From positions 1 to 30,905 of the forward strand of contig CADDZH010000064.1 in the NCBI GenBank assembly GCA_902812455.1: DNA of 30,905 nt, given 5' to 3'. Numbering within the stretch: position 1 is the stretch's first letter; the number at the start of each line of letters is the position of its first letter. A program made the translations under genes and the position numbers. The DNA comes from Chloroflexota bacterium. Its GTDB lineage: Bacteria > Chloroflexota > Ktedonobacteria > Ktedonobacterales > Ktedonobacteraceae. Below the pieces are notes generated by a model. It searched no databases. It saw nothing but the letters and a program-made list of their open reading frames with translations, and was not told where the DNA came from. Below, in pieces: positions 1 through 9,126 of this stretch.

Positions 1-201
1 CAACCGCTCCCCGCCTCCCTCGCCCCTACGGGCAGGAGGACATGGGTCTCTTAAATTGACGCCTATTGGATGGCCAGAGGCGAAGCCCCTCCCATAAGAC
101 AGGCGAAGCTCTGCCCCCCCCTCCGGCGGCTGCGCAGGCCGATCCGTGTATGGTAGTGGCAACCTTTGCGGTTGCCATAGCAGGCTTGCCCGGTGCCAGC
201 A
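1..201. repeat. Repeat-rich intergenic stretch with GC hairpins
   Basis: No convincing gene is seen. The stretch has a GC-rich inverted repeat near 16-40 (CCTCC..GCCC, loop CTAC, GGGC..GGAGG). It also has two related short units near 79-118 built around GGCGAAGC flanked by complementary GAGG/CCTC or CAG/CTG arms. Similar GGCAGAG..CTCTGCC hairpins occur at 25157-25175, so these may be degenerate members of a dispersed hairpin family. The short frames on both strands here have no recognisable domain and no good ribosome binding site. Confidence 0.35.
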
Positions 202-816
202 TTACCGGGCTACTGCCAGGCCAGCCCCAGCCCATTTTTCAGCAATATTGCCGATTACGGGCAGCTTGAAGTACTTGCCTGTAAAGGCCTGGATCATGCC
301 CACGAGCCAACCAATGAATAAGGCGAGACCTCCTATCCAGTACAGGCAAGTTGGACCTAGAAGTAATATACCTGCTGCACTACTGCCATTAGCAGCTACC
401 GCAATGATGACGCTAATAATTGTGATCAAGATATACCAGGCAATTCCCGTAATGAACAACAAGATGTATTGTGCGGCGTGGAAACGCACGAAGCGGTTCT
501 GCTTCTCGATAAAGAAGAAGATGATGCCCACGAGGAGATAGCTTAGCCCGGCTGCCGTCTTTGGGTCCATGTTCAGAGAGCTAGGGCCAAGCGGGCTGGC
601 AGTTGCGGCAGCGCTGCCTGTGGTGTAGGGCTGCTGGTACTGTGGTTGCTGGTAGCTGCCGTACTGCTGCTGGTACTGTCCCTGTTGAGGGCTGCCATAT
701 TGCTGCCCGTAGCCACTTTGCTGGCTATAGGGATCGGTCGGCTGCGGTGGCGGGTTGTAGCCGCCGTATTGACCGGGTTGATTGGGGTCCTGCCCCTGAT
801 TCGGATTCCAGCTCAT
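202..816 (-). CDS. Q/G/Y-rich DUF4870/Tic20-like small membrane protein (paralog 1)
   Basis: A 204-residue protein in two parts. Residues 1 to about 82 are low complexity, rich in Gln, Gly, Tyr and Pro, with repeated QQYG/YQQ units. From about residue 83 (MDPKTAAGLSYLL) there is a compact hydrophobic domain with three to four membrane segments and a conserved EKQNRFVRFHA segment between helices. That segment resembles the DUF4870/Tic20-like family of small bacterial membrane proteins. The exact role is unknown. The start is the ATG of MSWNPNQ, with AGGA eight bases upstream. It is a tandem paralog of the gene at 1117-1731. The first transmembrane segment is about three residues shorter than in the paralog. 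The disordered N-terminus is probably cytoplasmic, which is inference. Confidence 0.72.
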   Translation of the reverse strand: MSWNPNQGQDPNQPGQYGGYNPPPQPTDPYSQQSGYGQQYGSPQQGQYQQQYGSYQQPQYQQPYTTGSAAATASPLGPSSLNMDPKTAAGLSYLLVGIIFFFIEKQNRFVRFHAAQYILLFITGIAWYILITIISVIIAVAANGSSAAGILLLGPTCLYWIGGLALFIGWLVGMIQAFTGKYFKLPVIGNIAEKWAGAGLAVAR

Positions 817-900
817 AACTGTATCCTACCTTTCTGTAGAAATATCTTCCCCTCGAACTTATCTATGATGATTTTTACCAACCAGGATCGGTAATGGTTT

Positions 901-1040
901 GTCATCCCGTAGGATCAGGGCTTGCCCTGATCTGAGCCGAAGCAATGTCATCCTGAGCGAAGCGAAGGATCTCTGCCGATCGACATCAGATGTTTCGCGG
1001 AGTTTACCCTGAGCGAAGCGAACGGGCTCAACATGACATG
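901..1040. repeat. Dispersed CCTGAGCGAAGCGAA repeat block in the 817-1116 gap
   Basis: The roughly 300-base gap between the two paralogs holds no credible gene. It contains two exact copies of the 15-mer CCTGAGCGAAGCGAA (952-966 and 1008-1022) and a degenerate third (CTGAGCCGAAGCAA, 932-945). It also holds a perfect 8-bp inverted repeat, GATCAGGG/CCCTGATC (913-920 and 925-932, loop CTTG). Sequences of the type TCATCCTGAGCGAAGCGAAGGATCT are known as abundant intergenic repeats in several bacterial groups including Chloroflexota. A minus-strand frame (859-1113) spans the block but simply translates the repeat. Confidence 0.6.
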
Positions 1041-1116
1041 CCACAAACCGGTCTTGCCGCTCCTGGTCGTTAAATTGCATCATGCAATAGATGAAATCAT
1101 CGGGGATTGCCAACTA

Positions 1117-1731
1117 TTACATGCCTGCGATACCCTGGTTGGCATATCTCTCGGCATAGTCGCCAATCACGGGCAACTTGAAGTACTTCCCCTGGAAGCC
1201 ATTGATCATCAAAACTATCCAGCCAATGAAGCCTACAAGGCTTATTAGACCACTGGCGCAAAGAAAGAGTAACCCCAGGAAGCCAGGCGTAAAGTTTATT
1301 GCTACCCTCAAAATGATATCCAGCACGGTTAGGCCACCAAAGAAGAGGATCGACTGCATGGCATGGAAGCGTACAAAACGATTTTGCTTCTCCAGGAGGA
1401 AGAAGATTAACCCGGTGATCCATCCCAGCAGGTAGCTGAGGCCTGCTGCTGTCTTCGGTTCCATGTTCATCGAGCTTGGGCCATAGGCGCTGGCACTTGC
1501 CGCTTGCGCTGCGCTATAAGGCGCCTGGTAGCTGCTGTAAGGCTGCTGGTACTGCCCTTGCTGCCCTTGCTGCCCCTGCTGTCCATATCCGCCCTGCTGG
1601 TAGCCGCCGTACTGTTGCTGCCCATAGCCGCCCTGCTGGCTATAGGGATCGGTCGGCTGCGGTGGCGGGGTGTAGCCGCCGTATTGACCGGGTTGATTGG
1701 GGTCCTGCCCCTGATTCGGATTCCAACTCAT
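1117..1731 (-). CDS. Q/G/Y-rich DUF4870/Tic20-like small membrane protein (paralog 2)
   Basis: A 204-residue protein with the same plan as its neighbour at 202-816. A disordered N-terminus of about 85 residues carries GYGQQ, QGGYGQQ and (GQQ)n runs. It is followed by a membrane domain starting near MNMEPKTAAGLSYLL, with three to four helices and the EKQNRFVRFHA loop. An upstream ATG at 1746 gives MRNIAMSW. The ATG at 1731 (MSWNPNQ) is preferred because it matches the paralog and has GAGGAA seven bases upstream. The first 98 coding bases (1634-1731) match 719-816 with two differences by eye, which suggests recent duplication or gene conversion. A near-consensus promoter lies at 1855-1883. Function is unknown beyond family resemblance. 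Confidence 0.72.
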   Translation of the reverse strand: MSWNPNQGQDPNQPGQYGGYTPPPQPTDPYSQQGGYGQQQYGGYQQGGYGQQGQQGQQGQYQQPYSSYQAPYSAAQAASASAYGPSSMNMEPKTAAGLSYLLGWITGLIFFLLEKQNRFVRFHAMQSILFFGGLTVLDIILRVAINFTPGFLGLLFLCASGLISLVGFIGWIVLMINGFQGKYFKLPVIGDYAERYANQGIAGM

Positions 1732-1807
1732 AGCTATGTTCCTCATTTCTGCAAACTATATGATTCCTCCACGCATTGACTGAACGTCCGTCGAAGAGGA
1801 AATTTTC

Positions 1808-1836
1808 ATATGAAGATGCAAGTAACATCTTCATAT
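1808..1836. other. Perfect 11-bp inverted repeat in the leader of paralog 2
   Basis: ATATGAAGATG (1808-1818) is followed by a 7-base loop and its exact complement CATCTTCATAT (1826-1836). It lies between the predicted transcription start of the 1117-1731 gene (about 1848) and its start codon, so it would form a hairpin in the leader or be a regulator site. There is no T-run after either arm, so an intrinsic terminator for lon is unlikely. Confidence 0.45.
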
Positions 1837-1854
1837 CTTCATTATGTACTACAC

Positions 1855-1883
1855 AGTATACTCGGAAGAGTTGAGTTTGTGAA
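1855..1883 (-). promoter_or_regulatory. Predicted sigma-70 promoter for the 1117-1731 membrane protein
   Basis: Read on the minus strand: -35 TTCACA (1878-1883), 17-base spacer, -10 TATACT (1855-1860). Each box differs from consensus at one position. The predicted start near 1848 gives a leader of about 115 nt that contains the 1808-1836 hairpin. Confidence 0.55.
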
Positions 1884-1911
1884 CTACCTGAGGCATGAAA
1901 TTAACGGCAAT

Positions 1912-4560
1912 TTAGCATTTCTTCTGCTGAATGTTGTCATCTGACTTACGCGGGCTCATCTGTGGGTAGGATTCGTGGACGACGTGATCCGCCGGGGGAA
2001 GCAAGAATGGTGGGATTTTCTCTTCATTTGGATCGTCTTCAGCAGGTTTATTAGAAGGTGCCGGCATTCTGGTAAGGCGTGCTGGCTGTTCGTGATTGCT
2101 GGCCACTCGCTCATTTATAGACAGAGGACGGAGCTCAGGCGATGGTTGCTCGGATGCGCCTGCGTGCTCTTCTGGCGCGAGAGGTGTGTCGTGTAGCGCA
2201 ACGGCAAGGACTTCGTCCATTGTATCGACGAAGGTAAAGCGCATCTGCCGCTGGATCTTAGCAGGAACTTCATCAATGTCTTTTTTATTGGACAAAGGAA
2301 CCAGCAAGTGAGAGATGTTGGCCTGAAGGGCTGCCAGCGCTTTTTCTCTGAGTCCGCCGATACCCAGCACGCGCCCGAGCAGCGTAATCTCTCCCGTCAT
2401 AGCCAGGTTCTCCCGTACAGGGCGGCGCGTCAGCGCTGAAACCAGCGCGGTAGCGATAGTGATTCCTGCCGATGGACCATCCTTCGGGATGGCATTTTCC
2501 GGTAAGTGGATATGCAGATCGAGCGAATCTTGAAAGTTCGGGTCGAGTTCCAGTTCGTTCGCACGCGAGCGGATGTAGGAAAGCGCGGCCAGCACCGATT
2601 CGCGCATGACATCGCCAAGCTGGCCGGTTATCATCAAGTCGCCCTTTCCTGGCATGGTCAGAACTTCGACGGGTAGCAGGATACCACCGTTTTCTGTTAC
2701 TGCCAGCCCCATAGCAACTCCCACTTGTTGCAATGTTTGACCCTGCGGCGCAACGGTGTAGCGAGGCGCCCCCAGGTAGTGCTCCAGGTTGGCTGTGGTC
2801 AGGCGGACGTGCGTTTTCGGCTTCTCAATGATTCTGCGTGCCGCCTTGCGGCAGATCATTGCCAACTGCCGTTCCAGGTTGCGCACACCCGGCTCGCGGG
2901 TATAGTCCGAGACGATGCGTTGCATGACATGCTCTGAAATCTTCACCTGCTCCGGCGATAGGCCGTGCTCAGCTAATACCTTTGGCAGGAGATGGCGCAA
3001 TCCAATATTGACCTTTTCCTCGAACATGTAGCCTGGCAGCTCAATGATGTCCATGCGGTCGGCCAGCGCGCGCGGGATCTGGTATTTGGTGTTGCCTGTG
3101 CAGATGAAGAAGACCTCTGAGAGATCATAGGGGGTCTCCAGGTAGTGGTCGATGAACTCTTTATTCTGCTCGGGGTCCAGCACTTCCAGGAGAGCGGCAG
3201 CGGGGTCTCCCCGCGAATCAGCGGAAAGTTTATCGATTTCGTCGAGCAAAAAGACCGGATTGCGCACGCCCACAGTTTTCATGGATTGAATAATGCGCCC
3301 AGGCAGCGCACCAACATAAGTTCGCCGGTGCCCGCGAATCTCCGCCTCGTCATGCACACCGCCAAGTGAAATACGTGCAAATTTTCGCCCCAGCGTCCTG
3401 GCTATAGAGCGGGCAAGCGAGGTCTTGCCAACGCCAGGAGGGCCAATAAAGCAGAGGATTTGCCCCTGGCTTTCGCTTTTGGTATGCCCATCACGGCTGG
3501 CCCGCTCCTGTCGCAACTGGCGTACTGCCAGAAATTCAATAATGCGCTCTTTGATGCTTTCCAGCCCGTAATGGTCAGCGTCCAGGATATGCCGGGCCTC
3601 CTCAATATTGAAGTGCTCTTCACTGCGTTCCGTCCAGGGAAGCGCCAGTATCCAGTCGATATACGAGCGCAGCACTGTTATTTCGGCCGATTGAGCAGGC
3701 GTGCGTTCCAGGCGGTCAATCTCCTTGCGCACTTTGGCCGCAACTTCCGGCGGCAGCGCTTTCTCTTTGAGCTTTGTGCGTAATTCGTCCGCCTCGGAAA
3801 ATGTTTCCATGCCCAATTCTTCCTGGATGGCGCGCAGTTGCTCGCGCAAATAAAATTCCTTTTGTGTGCGGTCTACTTGCGAGCGTACACGATTGCGAAT
3901 GGTTGATTCTAGTTCGAGGATCTCGATCTCATTCCCCATGATCACGCAGATTTTCTCCAGGCGCTCTAATGGATCGAGCGTTTCGAGCAGGTCCTGCTGC
4001 TGTTCGGAGTCCGTGACCACGAATGCTGCCAGCATATCCGATAGCCGGCCGGCGCCCTTAATAGTGGTAATCGAAGTAATATCTTCTACAGAGTAGCGGT
4101 GGCTCAACTGGGCATAGCGTTCAAAGAGATTGGTGGCATGGCGCACCAGCGCATCAACTTGAGGACCTCGTGCTTGCGGCTCCTGTAATACCTCTGCTCG
4201 CACGCGCAGGAAGGGTTCAAGATCAAGAAATTCGGTGATTGCCACGCGCTGGAGGCCGTTGAGCACTACCTGTAAGCTTCCGTCTTGTTGCTGGTGAACG
4301 GTGGTTACCTCAACCAGTGTGCCTTTGGGGGAAATATCCCTTGGCTGCGGCTCGTCGATATCCGGGTTACGTTGAGGGGCAGCAATAAGAGTGCGATCAG
4401 GGCGCGCCAGCGCCTCTTCAATAGCGCGTACCGACTTTTCGCGTGCGATGGCCAGCGTTGTGCGAGCGCGTGGAAAGACGACCATGCTCTTTAGAGCCAG
4501 AAGAGCGTGCTCTGCTTCTGCGGCATCATACAGTATTTCTGGGCGCTCTTGTGTCGTCAT
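1912..4560 (-). CDS. lon: ATP-dependent protease Lon
   Basis: An 882-residue LonA-type protease, a homohexameric cytoplasmic AAA+ serine protease that degrades misfolded and regulatory proteins. The N-terminal substrate-binding domain covers about residues 10-210 and is followed by a coiled linker. The AAA+ module has Walker A GPPGVGKT near residue 375 and Walker [10 protein letters not shown]. The protease domain has the PKDGPSAG motif with catalytic Ser697, and Lys740 lies 43 residues later, the same spacing as in E. coli (679/722). The protein is longer than E. coli Lon (784) because of a hydrophilic Pro/Glu-rich C-terminal tail of about 85 residues with no recognised domain. The ATG at 4560 has AGGAA four to five bases upstream. 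It lies 15 bases after clpX, so the two are almost certainly co-transcribed with tig. Confidence 0.97.
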   Translation of the reverse strand: MTTQERPEILYDAAEAEHALLALKSMVVFPRARTTLAIAREKSVRAIEEALARPDRTLIAAPQRNPDIDEPQPRDISPKGTLVEVTTVHQQQDGSLQVVLNGLQRVAITEFLDLEPFLRVRAEVLQEPQARGPQVDALVRHATNLFERYAQLSHRYSVEDITSITTIKGAGRLSDMLAAFVVTDSEQQQDLLETLDPLERLEKICVIMGNEIEILELESTIRNRVRSQVDRTQKEFYLREQLRAIQEELGMETFSEADELRTKLKEKALPPEVAAKVRKEIDRLERTPAQSAEITVLRSYIDWILALPWTERSEEHFNIEEARHILDADHYGLESIKERIIEFLAVRQLRQERASRDGHTKSESQGQILCFIGPPGVGKTSLARSIARTLGRKFARISLGGVHDEAEIRGHRRTYVGALPGRIIQSMKTVGVRNPVFLLDEIDKLSADSRGDPAAALLEVLDPEQNKEFIDHYLETPYDLSEVFFICTGNTKYQIPRALADRMDIIELPGYMFEEKVNIGLRHLLPKVLAEHGLSPEQVKISEHVMQRIVSDYTREPGVRNLERQLAMICRKAARRIIEKPKTHVRLTTANLEHYLGAPRYTVAPQGQTLQQVGVAMGLAVTENGGILLPVEVLTMPGKGDLMITGQLGDVMRESVLAALSYIRSRANELELDPNFQDSLDLHIHLPENAIPKDGPSAGITIATALVSALTRRPVRENLAMTGEITLLGRVLGIGGLREKALAALQANISHLLVPLSNKKDIDEVPAKIQRQMRFTFVDTMDEVLAVALHDTPLAPEEHAGASEQPSPELRPLSINERVASNHEQPARLTRMPAPSNKPAEDDPNEEKIPPFLLPPADHVVHESYPQMSPRKSDDNIQQKKC

Positions 4561-4575
4561 GATTTCCTACCTGCA

Positions 4576-5853
4576 TTATGCAGACTCATCTTCGGGATAC
4601 GCTAACGTTCGCTCGCTGCGTGTCACCAGTAACGGTTTGTGGCGGGCAGCGATGACATCTCCGTTGATGATGACTTTTTTGACATCCGCTCGTGATGGAA
4701 TTTCGTACATTACATCGAGGAGCACGTCTTCGATGATGGTACGTAAGCCCCTTGCGCCCGTTCGTTGTTTGAGCGCCCCCTCGGCAGCCGCGTCGAGCGC
4801 ATCGTTTGTGAACACCAGCTCAACGCGGTCAAGCTGCAAAATCTTCTGGTACTGTTTGATAATAGCGTTTTTAGGCTCTGTCAAAATACGGATCAGCGCG
4901 TCTTTATCCAGGCTATCCAGGGCAACTGCAACGGGTAAACGTCCAACGAATTCTGGGATCAGGCCATATTTAAGGAGATCGTCAGGAATAAGGTGTGACA
5001 GTACCGATTGCGGCTTTTCCACTGTAGTGGGAGAGCGCCTGAAGCCTATGGTCTTATTACTTCCAAGACGCTGCTCGACGATCTTATCCAGTCCCTCAAA
5101 AGCGCCACCACAGATAAAGAGGATATTTGACGTGTTGATCTGGATAAAATCTTGATGAGGATGCTTGCGCCCTCCCTGAGGAGGGACGTTGGCAATCGTT
5201 CCTTCGATAATCTTGAGCAGGGCCTGCTGGACTCCTTCACCTGAAACATCGCGGGTAATAGATGGATTATCGGATTTGCGCGCAATTTTGTCGATTTCGT
5301 CGATATAGACTATGCCACGTTCGGCCCGCGCTATATCAAAATCGGCGATTTGAATGAGGCGGAGGAGGATATTTTCAACGTCTTCGCCGACATAGCCCGC
5401 TTCTGTCAATGCGGTGGCATCGGCTATGCAGAAAGGCACATCCAGGATCTTTGCCAGTGTCTGCGCCAGCAGTGTCTTCCCGCAGCCCGTTGGGCCTATT
5501 AAGAGGATATTGCTTTTGCCCAGCTCCACATCGTCAACCTGCATCCCTACCCCAATACGCTTGTAGTGATTATAGACAGCCACGGAAAGAGCCTTCTTGG
5601 CCTGCTCCTGCCCGATCACATACTGGCTCAGTTGCTCGTAGATCTTTTTCGGCGTTGGTATCTTGCCAGCCTGCAGGCGCGGCTTTGTGAACGCTGCCTG
5701 CTCCTCGTCGATGATTTCCCGGCACAGGTCGATGCATTCATCGCAGATGTACACGCCCCCGGGGCCGGCAATCAGTCGTTGAACTGCGTCCTGGCTCTTG
5801 CCACAAAATGAGCAGCGGTAGGTTGTGATGCGCGAATTTTTCGAATTTGGCAC
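4576..5853 (-). CDS. clpX: ATP-dependent Clp protease ATP-binding subunit ClpX
   Basis: A 425-residue AAA+ unfoldase that feeds substrates to ClpP. The N-terminal C4 zinc-binding domain uses Cys14, Cys17, Cys37 and Cys40. Walker A is GPTGCGKT (120-127), followed by the GYVGED pore loop, Walker [10 protein letters not shown], and a TIGF tripeptide in the position of the ClpP-docking IGF loop. Length and motif order match the family. It sits between tig and lon (35 bases after tig, 15 before lon). ClpP, which often lies between tig and clpX, is absent here. The kept IGF motif implies that a clpP gene exists elsewhere in the genome. Confidence 0.97.
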   Translation of the reverse strand: MPNSKNSRITTYRCSFCGKSQDAVQRLIAGPGGVYICDECIDLCREIIDEEQAAFTKPRLQAGKIPTPKKIYEQLSQYVIGQEQAKKALSVAVYNHYKRIGVGMQVDDVELGKSNILLIGPTGCGKTLLAQTLAKILDVPFCIADATALTEAGYVGEDVENILLRLIQIADFDIARAERGIVYIDEIDKIARKSDNPSITRDVSGEGVQQALLKIIEGTIANVPPQGGRKHPHQDFIQINTSNILFICGGAFEGLDKIVEQRLGSNKTIGFRRSPTTVEKPQSVLSHLIPDDLLKYGLIPEFVGRLPVAVALDSLDKDALIRILTEPKNAIIKQYQKILQLDRVELVFTNDALDAAAEGALKQRTGARGLRTIIEDVLLDVMYEIPSRADVKKVIINGDVIAARHKPLLVTRSERTLAYPEDESA

Positions 5854-5888
5854 GTCTCCTTGTCCCCTTTCCCTCGGCAGAGCGCAAT

Positions 5889-7385
5889 TTATTGCGCCTG
5901 TGCCTCTGCATTATCAGCGTCTACATCCGTAGATGCTTGAGCTTCATTAGCGGCCTCTGCCACAGTCCCACTAACCTCGCTTGTAGGCGCTTCAGCTAGT
6001 TCTTCCCCAGCACCAGCAGCAACTTCACCCTCCTCCTGGGCAGAGAGGTTCTCACCAACGAGCGCCGCCGCTTTCGCATTGGCTATGCTCGCCTCTTCCT
6101 CGCCGATTTCTGCCTCGGGTTCAGGGCCAGCAATTAATTCAACCAGGCGTGTGATAGCTTTCTCTCGCCTGAGACTCGCCTCCAGAGTACGAAGCTGCGC
6201 GTCTGTAGGCTGCTCTCCTCCCTGAGCATACATCTGCCACAGCATCTCTACGTCTTCTGGTGAGACGGTAATCCCTTCTTTATCTGCAACGGCGTCCAGC
6301 ACGAGCTGCCGTTTGAGTCGTTGTTCTGCTTCGGGAAGCGAATCTTCAATGTACTCCTCACGGGACTTCCTCATCGTAAGCAGGTACTGGTCCAGGGACA
6401 TATGCTGCCGCTCTAACAAGTAAGCCAGTTCGTGCAACATGTGTTCAGCTTCTTCGCGCACCAGCAGTGGATGAAGGGTAACCTGGGATTGTTCAATCAC
6501 GGCGTCAACAACTTTATCACGCAATTCCTCATCGATGCGCCGCTTTTTCCTCTCAAAGATATTATCGCTGAGAGCCTTGCGCAAGTCTTCCAGGGTCTCA
6601 TATTGCCCGTCGCTGACTTTGCTGGCGAAATCATCATCAAGCTCAGGGACTTCTTTCACCTCTACTTTATGCAGTGTCACCGAGTAGAAAGCTTCTTTAC
6701 CTGCCAGTTTTTCATTCGTATAGTCCTGCGGCAGTGTTGTGCTGAACTCTTTGCTCTCTCCGGCCTGCATTCCCACAATATGCTCGTCTAAACCGGTGAA
6801 AAGCCCATGACGCTCGCGAGTAAGCTCGAAGGGGTTGTCTTTCAGGTCGGAGATGGTCTTATCTTCCACCGTAAGCTTGAGATCGACAGTGACACGATCT
6901 CCATACTCAGCCGGGCGCTCGACGACGCGCCACATGGCCTGCCGGTTGCGTAGCGCTTCTAGCTCGTCTTCGACCTCCTCGGAAGTGACACTTGGCTCCT
7001 CACGGTCGATATGGAGGGAAGTATAATCACCTAGCTCAACCGGAGTAAGAACAGGCACTTTCATAGTGAAGTGATAGGGCTGCCCCATCTCGAAAACAGG
7101 GGCATCTAACTCTGGTTGCGTAATGGGGGTAAGATTGTATTCGTTTACTGCGTTGCGGTATGTTTCAGAAATAAGCTCATCCAGGCCTTCCTGGTAGATG
7201 TATTCCTTGCCGAGCCTGCGTTCAATCAACGAACGCGGGGCTTTCCCCCGGCGAAAGCCTGGGACATCGACCTGGCGTACCAGCTTACGGTAGGCTTTAT
7301 CCGAGGCTTTTTCCACTTCGTCCCACGACAACTCTACGTCAAGGACAGCCTCGCTGGTGGGTAATTTTTCGACCGAGATCTTCAC
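5889..7385 (-). CDS. tig: Trigger factor (ribosome-associated chaperone)
   Basis: A 498-residue trigger factor, which binds nascent chains at the ribosome exit tunnel and has FKBP-type prolyl isomerase activity. The N-terminal domain carries the GFRRGK ribosome-binding signature at 43-48. The FKBP-like domain spans about 155-250 and includes the [13 protein letters not shown] stretch. A helical C-terminal chaperone domain runs to about 430. The last 70 or so residues are an Ala/Glu-rich acidic tail, longer than in E. coli Tig (432). The start codon is GTG (7383-7385). An in-frame stop lies three codons upstream, so no earlier start is possible, and GAGGAG sits just upstream. It is the first protein gene of the tig-clpX-lon cluster and lies 30 bases downstream of a tRNA-Leu gene on the same strand. 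Confidence 0.96.
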   Translation of the reverse strand: MKISVEKLPTSEAVLDVELSWDEVEKASDKAYRKLVRQVDVPGFRRGKAPRSLIERRLGKEYIYQEGLDELISETYRNAVNEYNLTPITQPELDAPVFEMGQPYHFTMKVPVLTPVELGDYTSLHIDREEPSVTSEEVEDELEALRNRQAMWRVVERPAEYGDRVTVDLKLTVEDKTISDLKDNPFELTRERHGLFTGLDEHIVGMQAGESKEFSTTLPQDYTNEKLAGKEAFYSVTLHKVEVKEVPELDDDFASKVSDGQYETLEDLRKALSDNIFERKKRRIDEELRDKVVDAVIEQSQVTLHPLLVREEAEHMLHELAYLLERQHMSLDQYLLTMRKSREEYIEDSLPEAEQRLKRQLVLDAVADKEGITVSPEDVEMLWQMYAQGGEQPTDAQLRTLEASLRREKAITRLVELIAGPEPEAEIGEEEASIANAKAAALVGENLSAQEEGEVAAGAGEELAEAPTSEVSGTVAEAANEAQASTDVDADNAEAQAQ

Positions 7386-7415
7386 TTCTCCTCACCTTCT
7401 CAAGCTCAAGGGTAG

Positions 7416-7498
7416 TGGGCGGTGAGAGACTCGAACTCTCACGGTTCATCACCAACAGATCCTAAGTCTGTCCTGTCTACCAGTTTCAGCAACCGCCC
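7416..7498 (-). tRNA. tRNA-Leu (anticodon UAG)
   Basis: Read on the minus strand, an 83-nt class II tRNA. The acceptor stem GGGCGGT (7492-7498) pairs with ACCGCCC (7417-7423). The anticodon stem is ACAGA/TCTGT with loop CTTAGGA, giving anticodon TAG. A variable arm is present, and the T arm is GAGAG-TTCGAGT-CTCTC. The discriminator base is A and CCA is not encoded. It reads CUN leucine codons. A strong promoter is at 7522-7551. The tig start codon is only 30 bases past its 3' end with no terminator visible, so read-through into tig is possible. Confidence 0.93.
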
Positions 7499-7521
7499 AA
7501 AGGAAAAACTCCCTCGTGAGG

Positions 7522-7551
7522 ATGATACACCAGCCAGGTAACCACTGTCAA
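7522..7551 (-). promoter_or_regulatory. Predicted promoter of tRNA-Leu, possibly also of tig-clpX-lon
   Basis: Minus strand: perfect -35 TTGACA (7546-7551), 18-base spacer, -10 TATCAT (7522-7527), about 24 bases upstream of the mature tRNA 5' end. No separate promoter fits in the 30 bases between the tRNA and tig, so it may also drive the protease cluster. Confidence 0.6.
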
Positions 7552-7560
7552 GACGAACAT

Positions 7561-7594
7561 CCAGGGGCAATGGCAAGCATCGCCCCTACCCTCG
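7561..7594. repeat. Dispersed hairpin repeat, copy A
   Basis: A 34-base element whose core GGGGC-A-ATG / CAT-C-GCCCC folds on itself with one mismatch and loop GCAAG, followed by TACCCTCG. It matches the reverse complement of 13919-13951 in most positions, including the shared tail CATCGCCCCTACCCTCG. It lies in the divergent intergenic region between the tRNA-Leu promoter and the lipoprotein gene. Confidence 0.55.
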
Positions 7595-7746
7595 GTTCCT
7601 GGCCTCTGGCTAAAAGATATAGGCAATCACCAGGAGTTACTTATGGGCTACTCCTGCCTTGAGGAACTTTTGGGCAGCAAATAACGTCTCTTGCATAGGC
7701 AAGGTCATTACCTGCCAGTTGCCATAAAGAATGTTCAGGAAAAGCT

Positions 7747-8253
7747 ATGCTACCTTTCAAGCAGTTTGTACAAGCATATCGGTATAGAGCATCGCCTGCC
7801 ATGATGCTAGTGGGTGTGGGACTATTAGTTGCTTTCGTGGCCATTGGGCTTGTTGCCTGCGGCTCTCATGCGAGTTCAGCCGGTTCAGCAGGTTCAACGC
7901 CAACATCTGTGACACGAGTGCAGAAATGCGGCCATGTCCAGACGCTGCCGGATGGTACCGTAACAAACACAAGTTCGGCAAAGCAGGCTGAAAATTGCTT
8001 CTGGCAGGCATATCAGAAATGCCAGCCTGCCTCTCTTACGTTCACGACAATAGCTGTTGATGCCGGCGACATTCACGATTTCACGATTCGAAACAATGGG
8101 CAATGCTCGATCTCGGATGCAGTGCAACATTTCATTGTCCCACACAGGCCTACAGCCCCAAAAACGTATACCTGTGCAGGGCTGGCGCAACAACAGGATG
8201 GGCTACATGTTTTATCCTGTAGTAGTGAAGGCGATATCATCGTACCGGCTTAG
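7747..8253 (+). CDS. Putative cysteine-containing lipoprotein of unknown function
   Basis: A 168-residue protein. A single hydrophobic segment (about 19-37) ends in LVAC (35-38), which fits a lipobox with Cys38 as the lipidated residue. Before it is a basic, aromatic N-terminus of 18 residues. A Ser/Gly/Ala/Thr linker follows, then an exported domain with several cysteines (KCGHVQ, ENCFWQAYQKCQ, GQCSI, TCAGL, LSCSS) that could form disulfides. I do not recognise the domain. The ATG at 7747 has AGGAAA seven bases upstream. Its 3' end overlaps the convergent Rieske gene by 17 bases. A 7-bp inverted repeat CAGGAGT/ACTCCTG lies upstream (7631-7656). Confidence 0.65.
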   Translation: MLPFKQFVQAYRYRASPAMMLVGVGLLVAFVAIGLVACGSHASSAGSAGSTPTSVTRVQKCGHVQTLPDGTVTNTSSAKQAENCFWQAYQKCQPASLTFTTIAVDAGDIHDFTIRNNGQCSISDAVQHFIVPHRPTAPKTYTCAGLAQQQDGLHVLSCSSEGDIIVPA

Positions 8254-9040
8254 GAACCTTCACATATATGTTGCCCTGCTCTACCTTTGTCTTAAGACGA
8301 GGCAGCGGCCGCAAATAGAGTTTAGACGATGCGCCTGCATCAACATTGCCATATTCATTGAAAAGACCGCCGTGGCAGGGACAATGGAATTTGCGATCCG
8401 AGTCCTGCCATTGAACAATGCATCCCATATGCGTACACGATGCGGATAGAGCAATAATCTGTCCCTCTTTACCGTCATCCCCATCCTGGCGAATCACGTA
8501 GCCAACAATGCTATCTGTGGCAAAACGCACCGCTTTATCTCCAAGGCCGGCCAGGGTAGTTACAAAGAGCCATGTAGTAGCTATGCTTGCTGGAACAAGA
8601 GGAGTATTATATGCTCCTGCAGGTGCCGGCGTTTGCGGATGCGTTGTCTCCTCAGCCACATGATCAATGGCAGCCCCGGCAACGAGAGACGCCGCTATGG
8701 CAGCCCCTCCTGCAAGCAGCGCGCGGCGGGAAAAGGCTCCTGGTTTTGTGGGCTTCTGCCGGCGCATAAAGGGCAACAGCCTGGCTCGCCCCGGCTGCTG
8801 TTGCTGTGCTTGTTGTTGGAGTTCTTGTTCAAGGCGCGCCCGCAGCTCGGCGGCAAATTCCGGTCGAGGTTCATTTCCTTCAGGCGAAGCAGAGCGAAAG
8901 AGGGCCGCCATACGATAGATACGCGCCTGCTCGGGTGTCAACTCAACTGGTGGATGAGCTACGCGCCCCGCCTGAAGCTCCTCTATGTAGTGCTCAAGCT
9001 CCAGATAATCTTCAAATCGTTCCTGGTCTTCACCTGGCAT
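8237..9040 (-). CDS. Tat-type membrane-anchored Rieske [2Fe-2S] protein with an anti-sigma-like N-terminus
   Basis: A 267-residue protein. Residues 1-98 are hydrophilic and helical with a Gln-rich stretch (about 74-82). A twin-arginine segment FSRRALLAGG (RR at 105-106) leads into one hydrophobic helix (about 107-124). The C-terminal Rieske domain has CTHMGC (202-207) and CPCHGG (220-225). Cys202, His204, Cys220 and His223 would bind the cluster, and Cys207/Cys222 would form the usual disulfide. The cofactor domain should lie outside the membrane while residues 1-98 stay in the cytoplasm. It is directly downstream of an ECF-type sigma gene on the same strand with an 86-base gap. This position and topology suggest that the N-terminus restrains that sigma factor, which is inference. 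A role in a respiratory bc-type complex is less likely, since no cytochrome b gene is nearby. Confidence 0.85.
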   Translation of the reverse strand: MPGEDQERFEDYLELEHYIEELQAGRVAHPPVELTPEQARIYRMAALFRSASPEGNEPRPEFAAELRARLEQELQQQAQQQQPGRARLLPFMRRQKPTKPGAFSRRALLAGGAAIAASLVAGAAIDHVAEETTHPQTPAPAGAYNTPLVPASIATTWLFVTTLAGLGDKAVRFATDSIVGYVIRQDGDDGKEGQIIALSASCTHMGCIVQWQDSDRKFHCPCHGGLFNEYGNVDAGASSKLYLRPLPRLKTKVEQGNIYVKVPKPVR

Positions 9041-9126
9041 AGTTACCTATCTCCCTGTTCCCTGTTGCGTGATTGAATGCCTGACCCCCACAAGGGAGGC
9101 CACCGTGCCAATGCATTAGCACTCTA

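Noticed and set aside
600..720. Short tandem repeats (CTGCTGGTACTG-like) considered as a CRISPR or satellite array; also at 1520-1640
   Set aside because: They are codon repeats for Gln/Tyr/Gly inside the two membrane protein genes; there are no unique spacers of constant length.
859..1113. 84-residue minus-strand frame in the gap between the paralogs
   Set aside because: Its translation is just the dispersed repeat (repeated LRSGQ/RFAQG-like segments), with no good ribosome site.
1808..1836. Intrinsic terminator for lon
   Set aside because: The stem is AT-rich and no T-run follows on the minus strand; the site also lies downstream of the promoter for the next gene.
4391..5155. 254-residue plus-strand frame across the lon/clpX junction
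   Set aside because: It is antisense to two certain genes, is Ser/Arg-rich low-quality sequence and has no domain.
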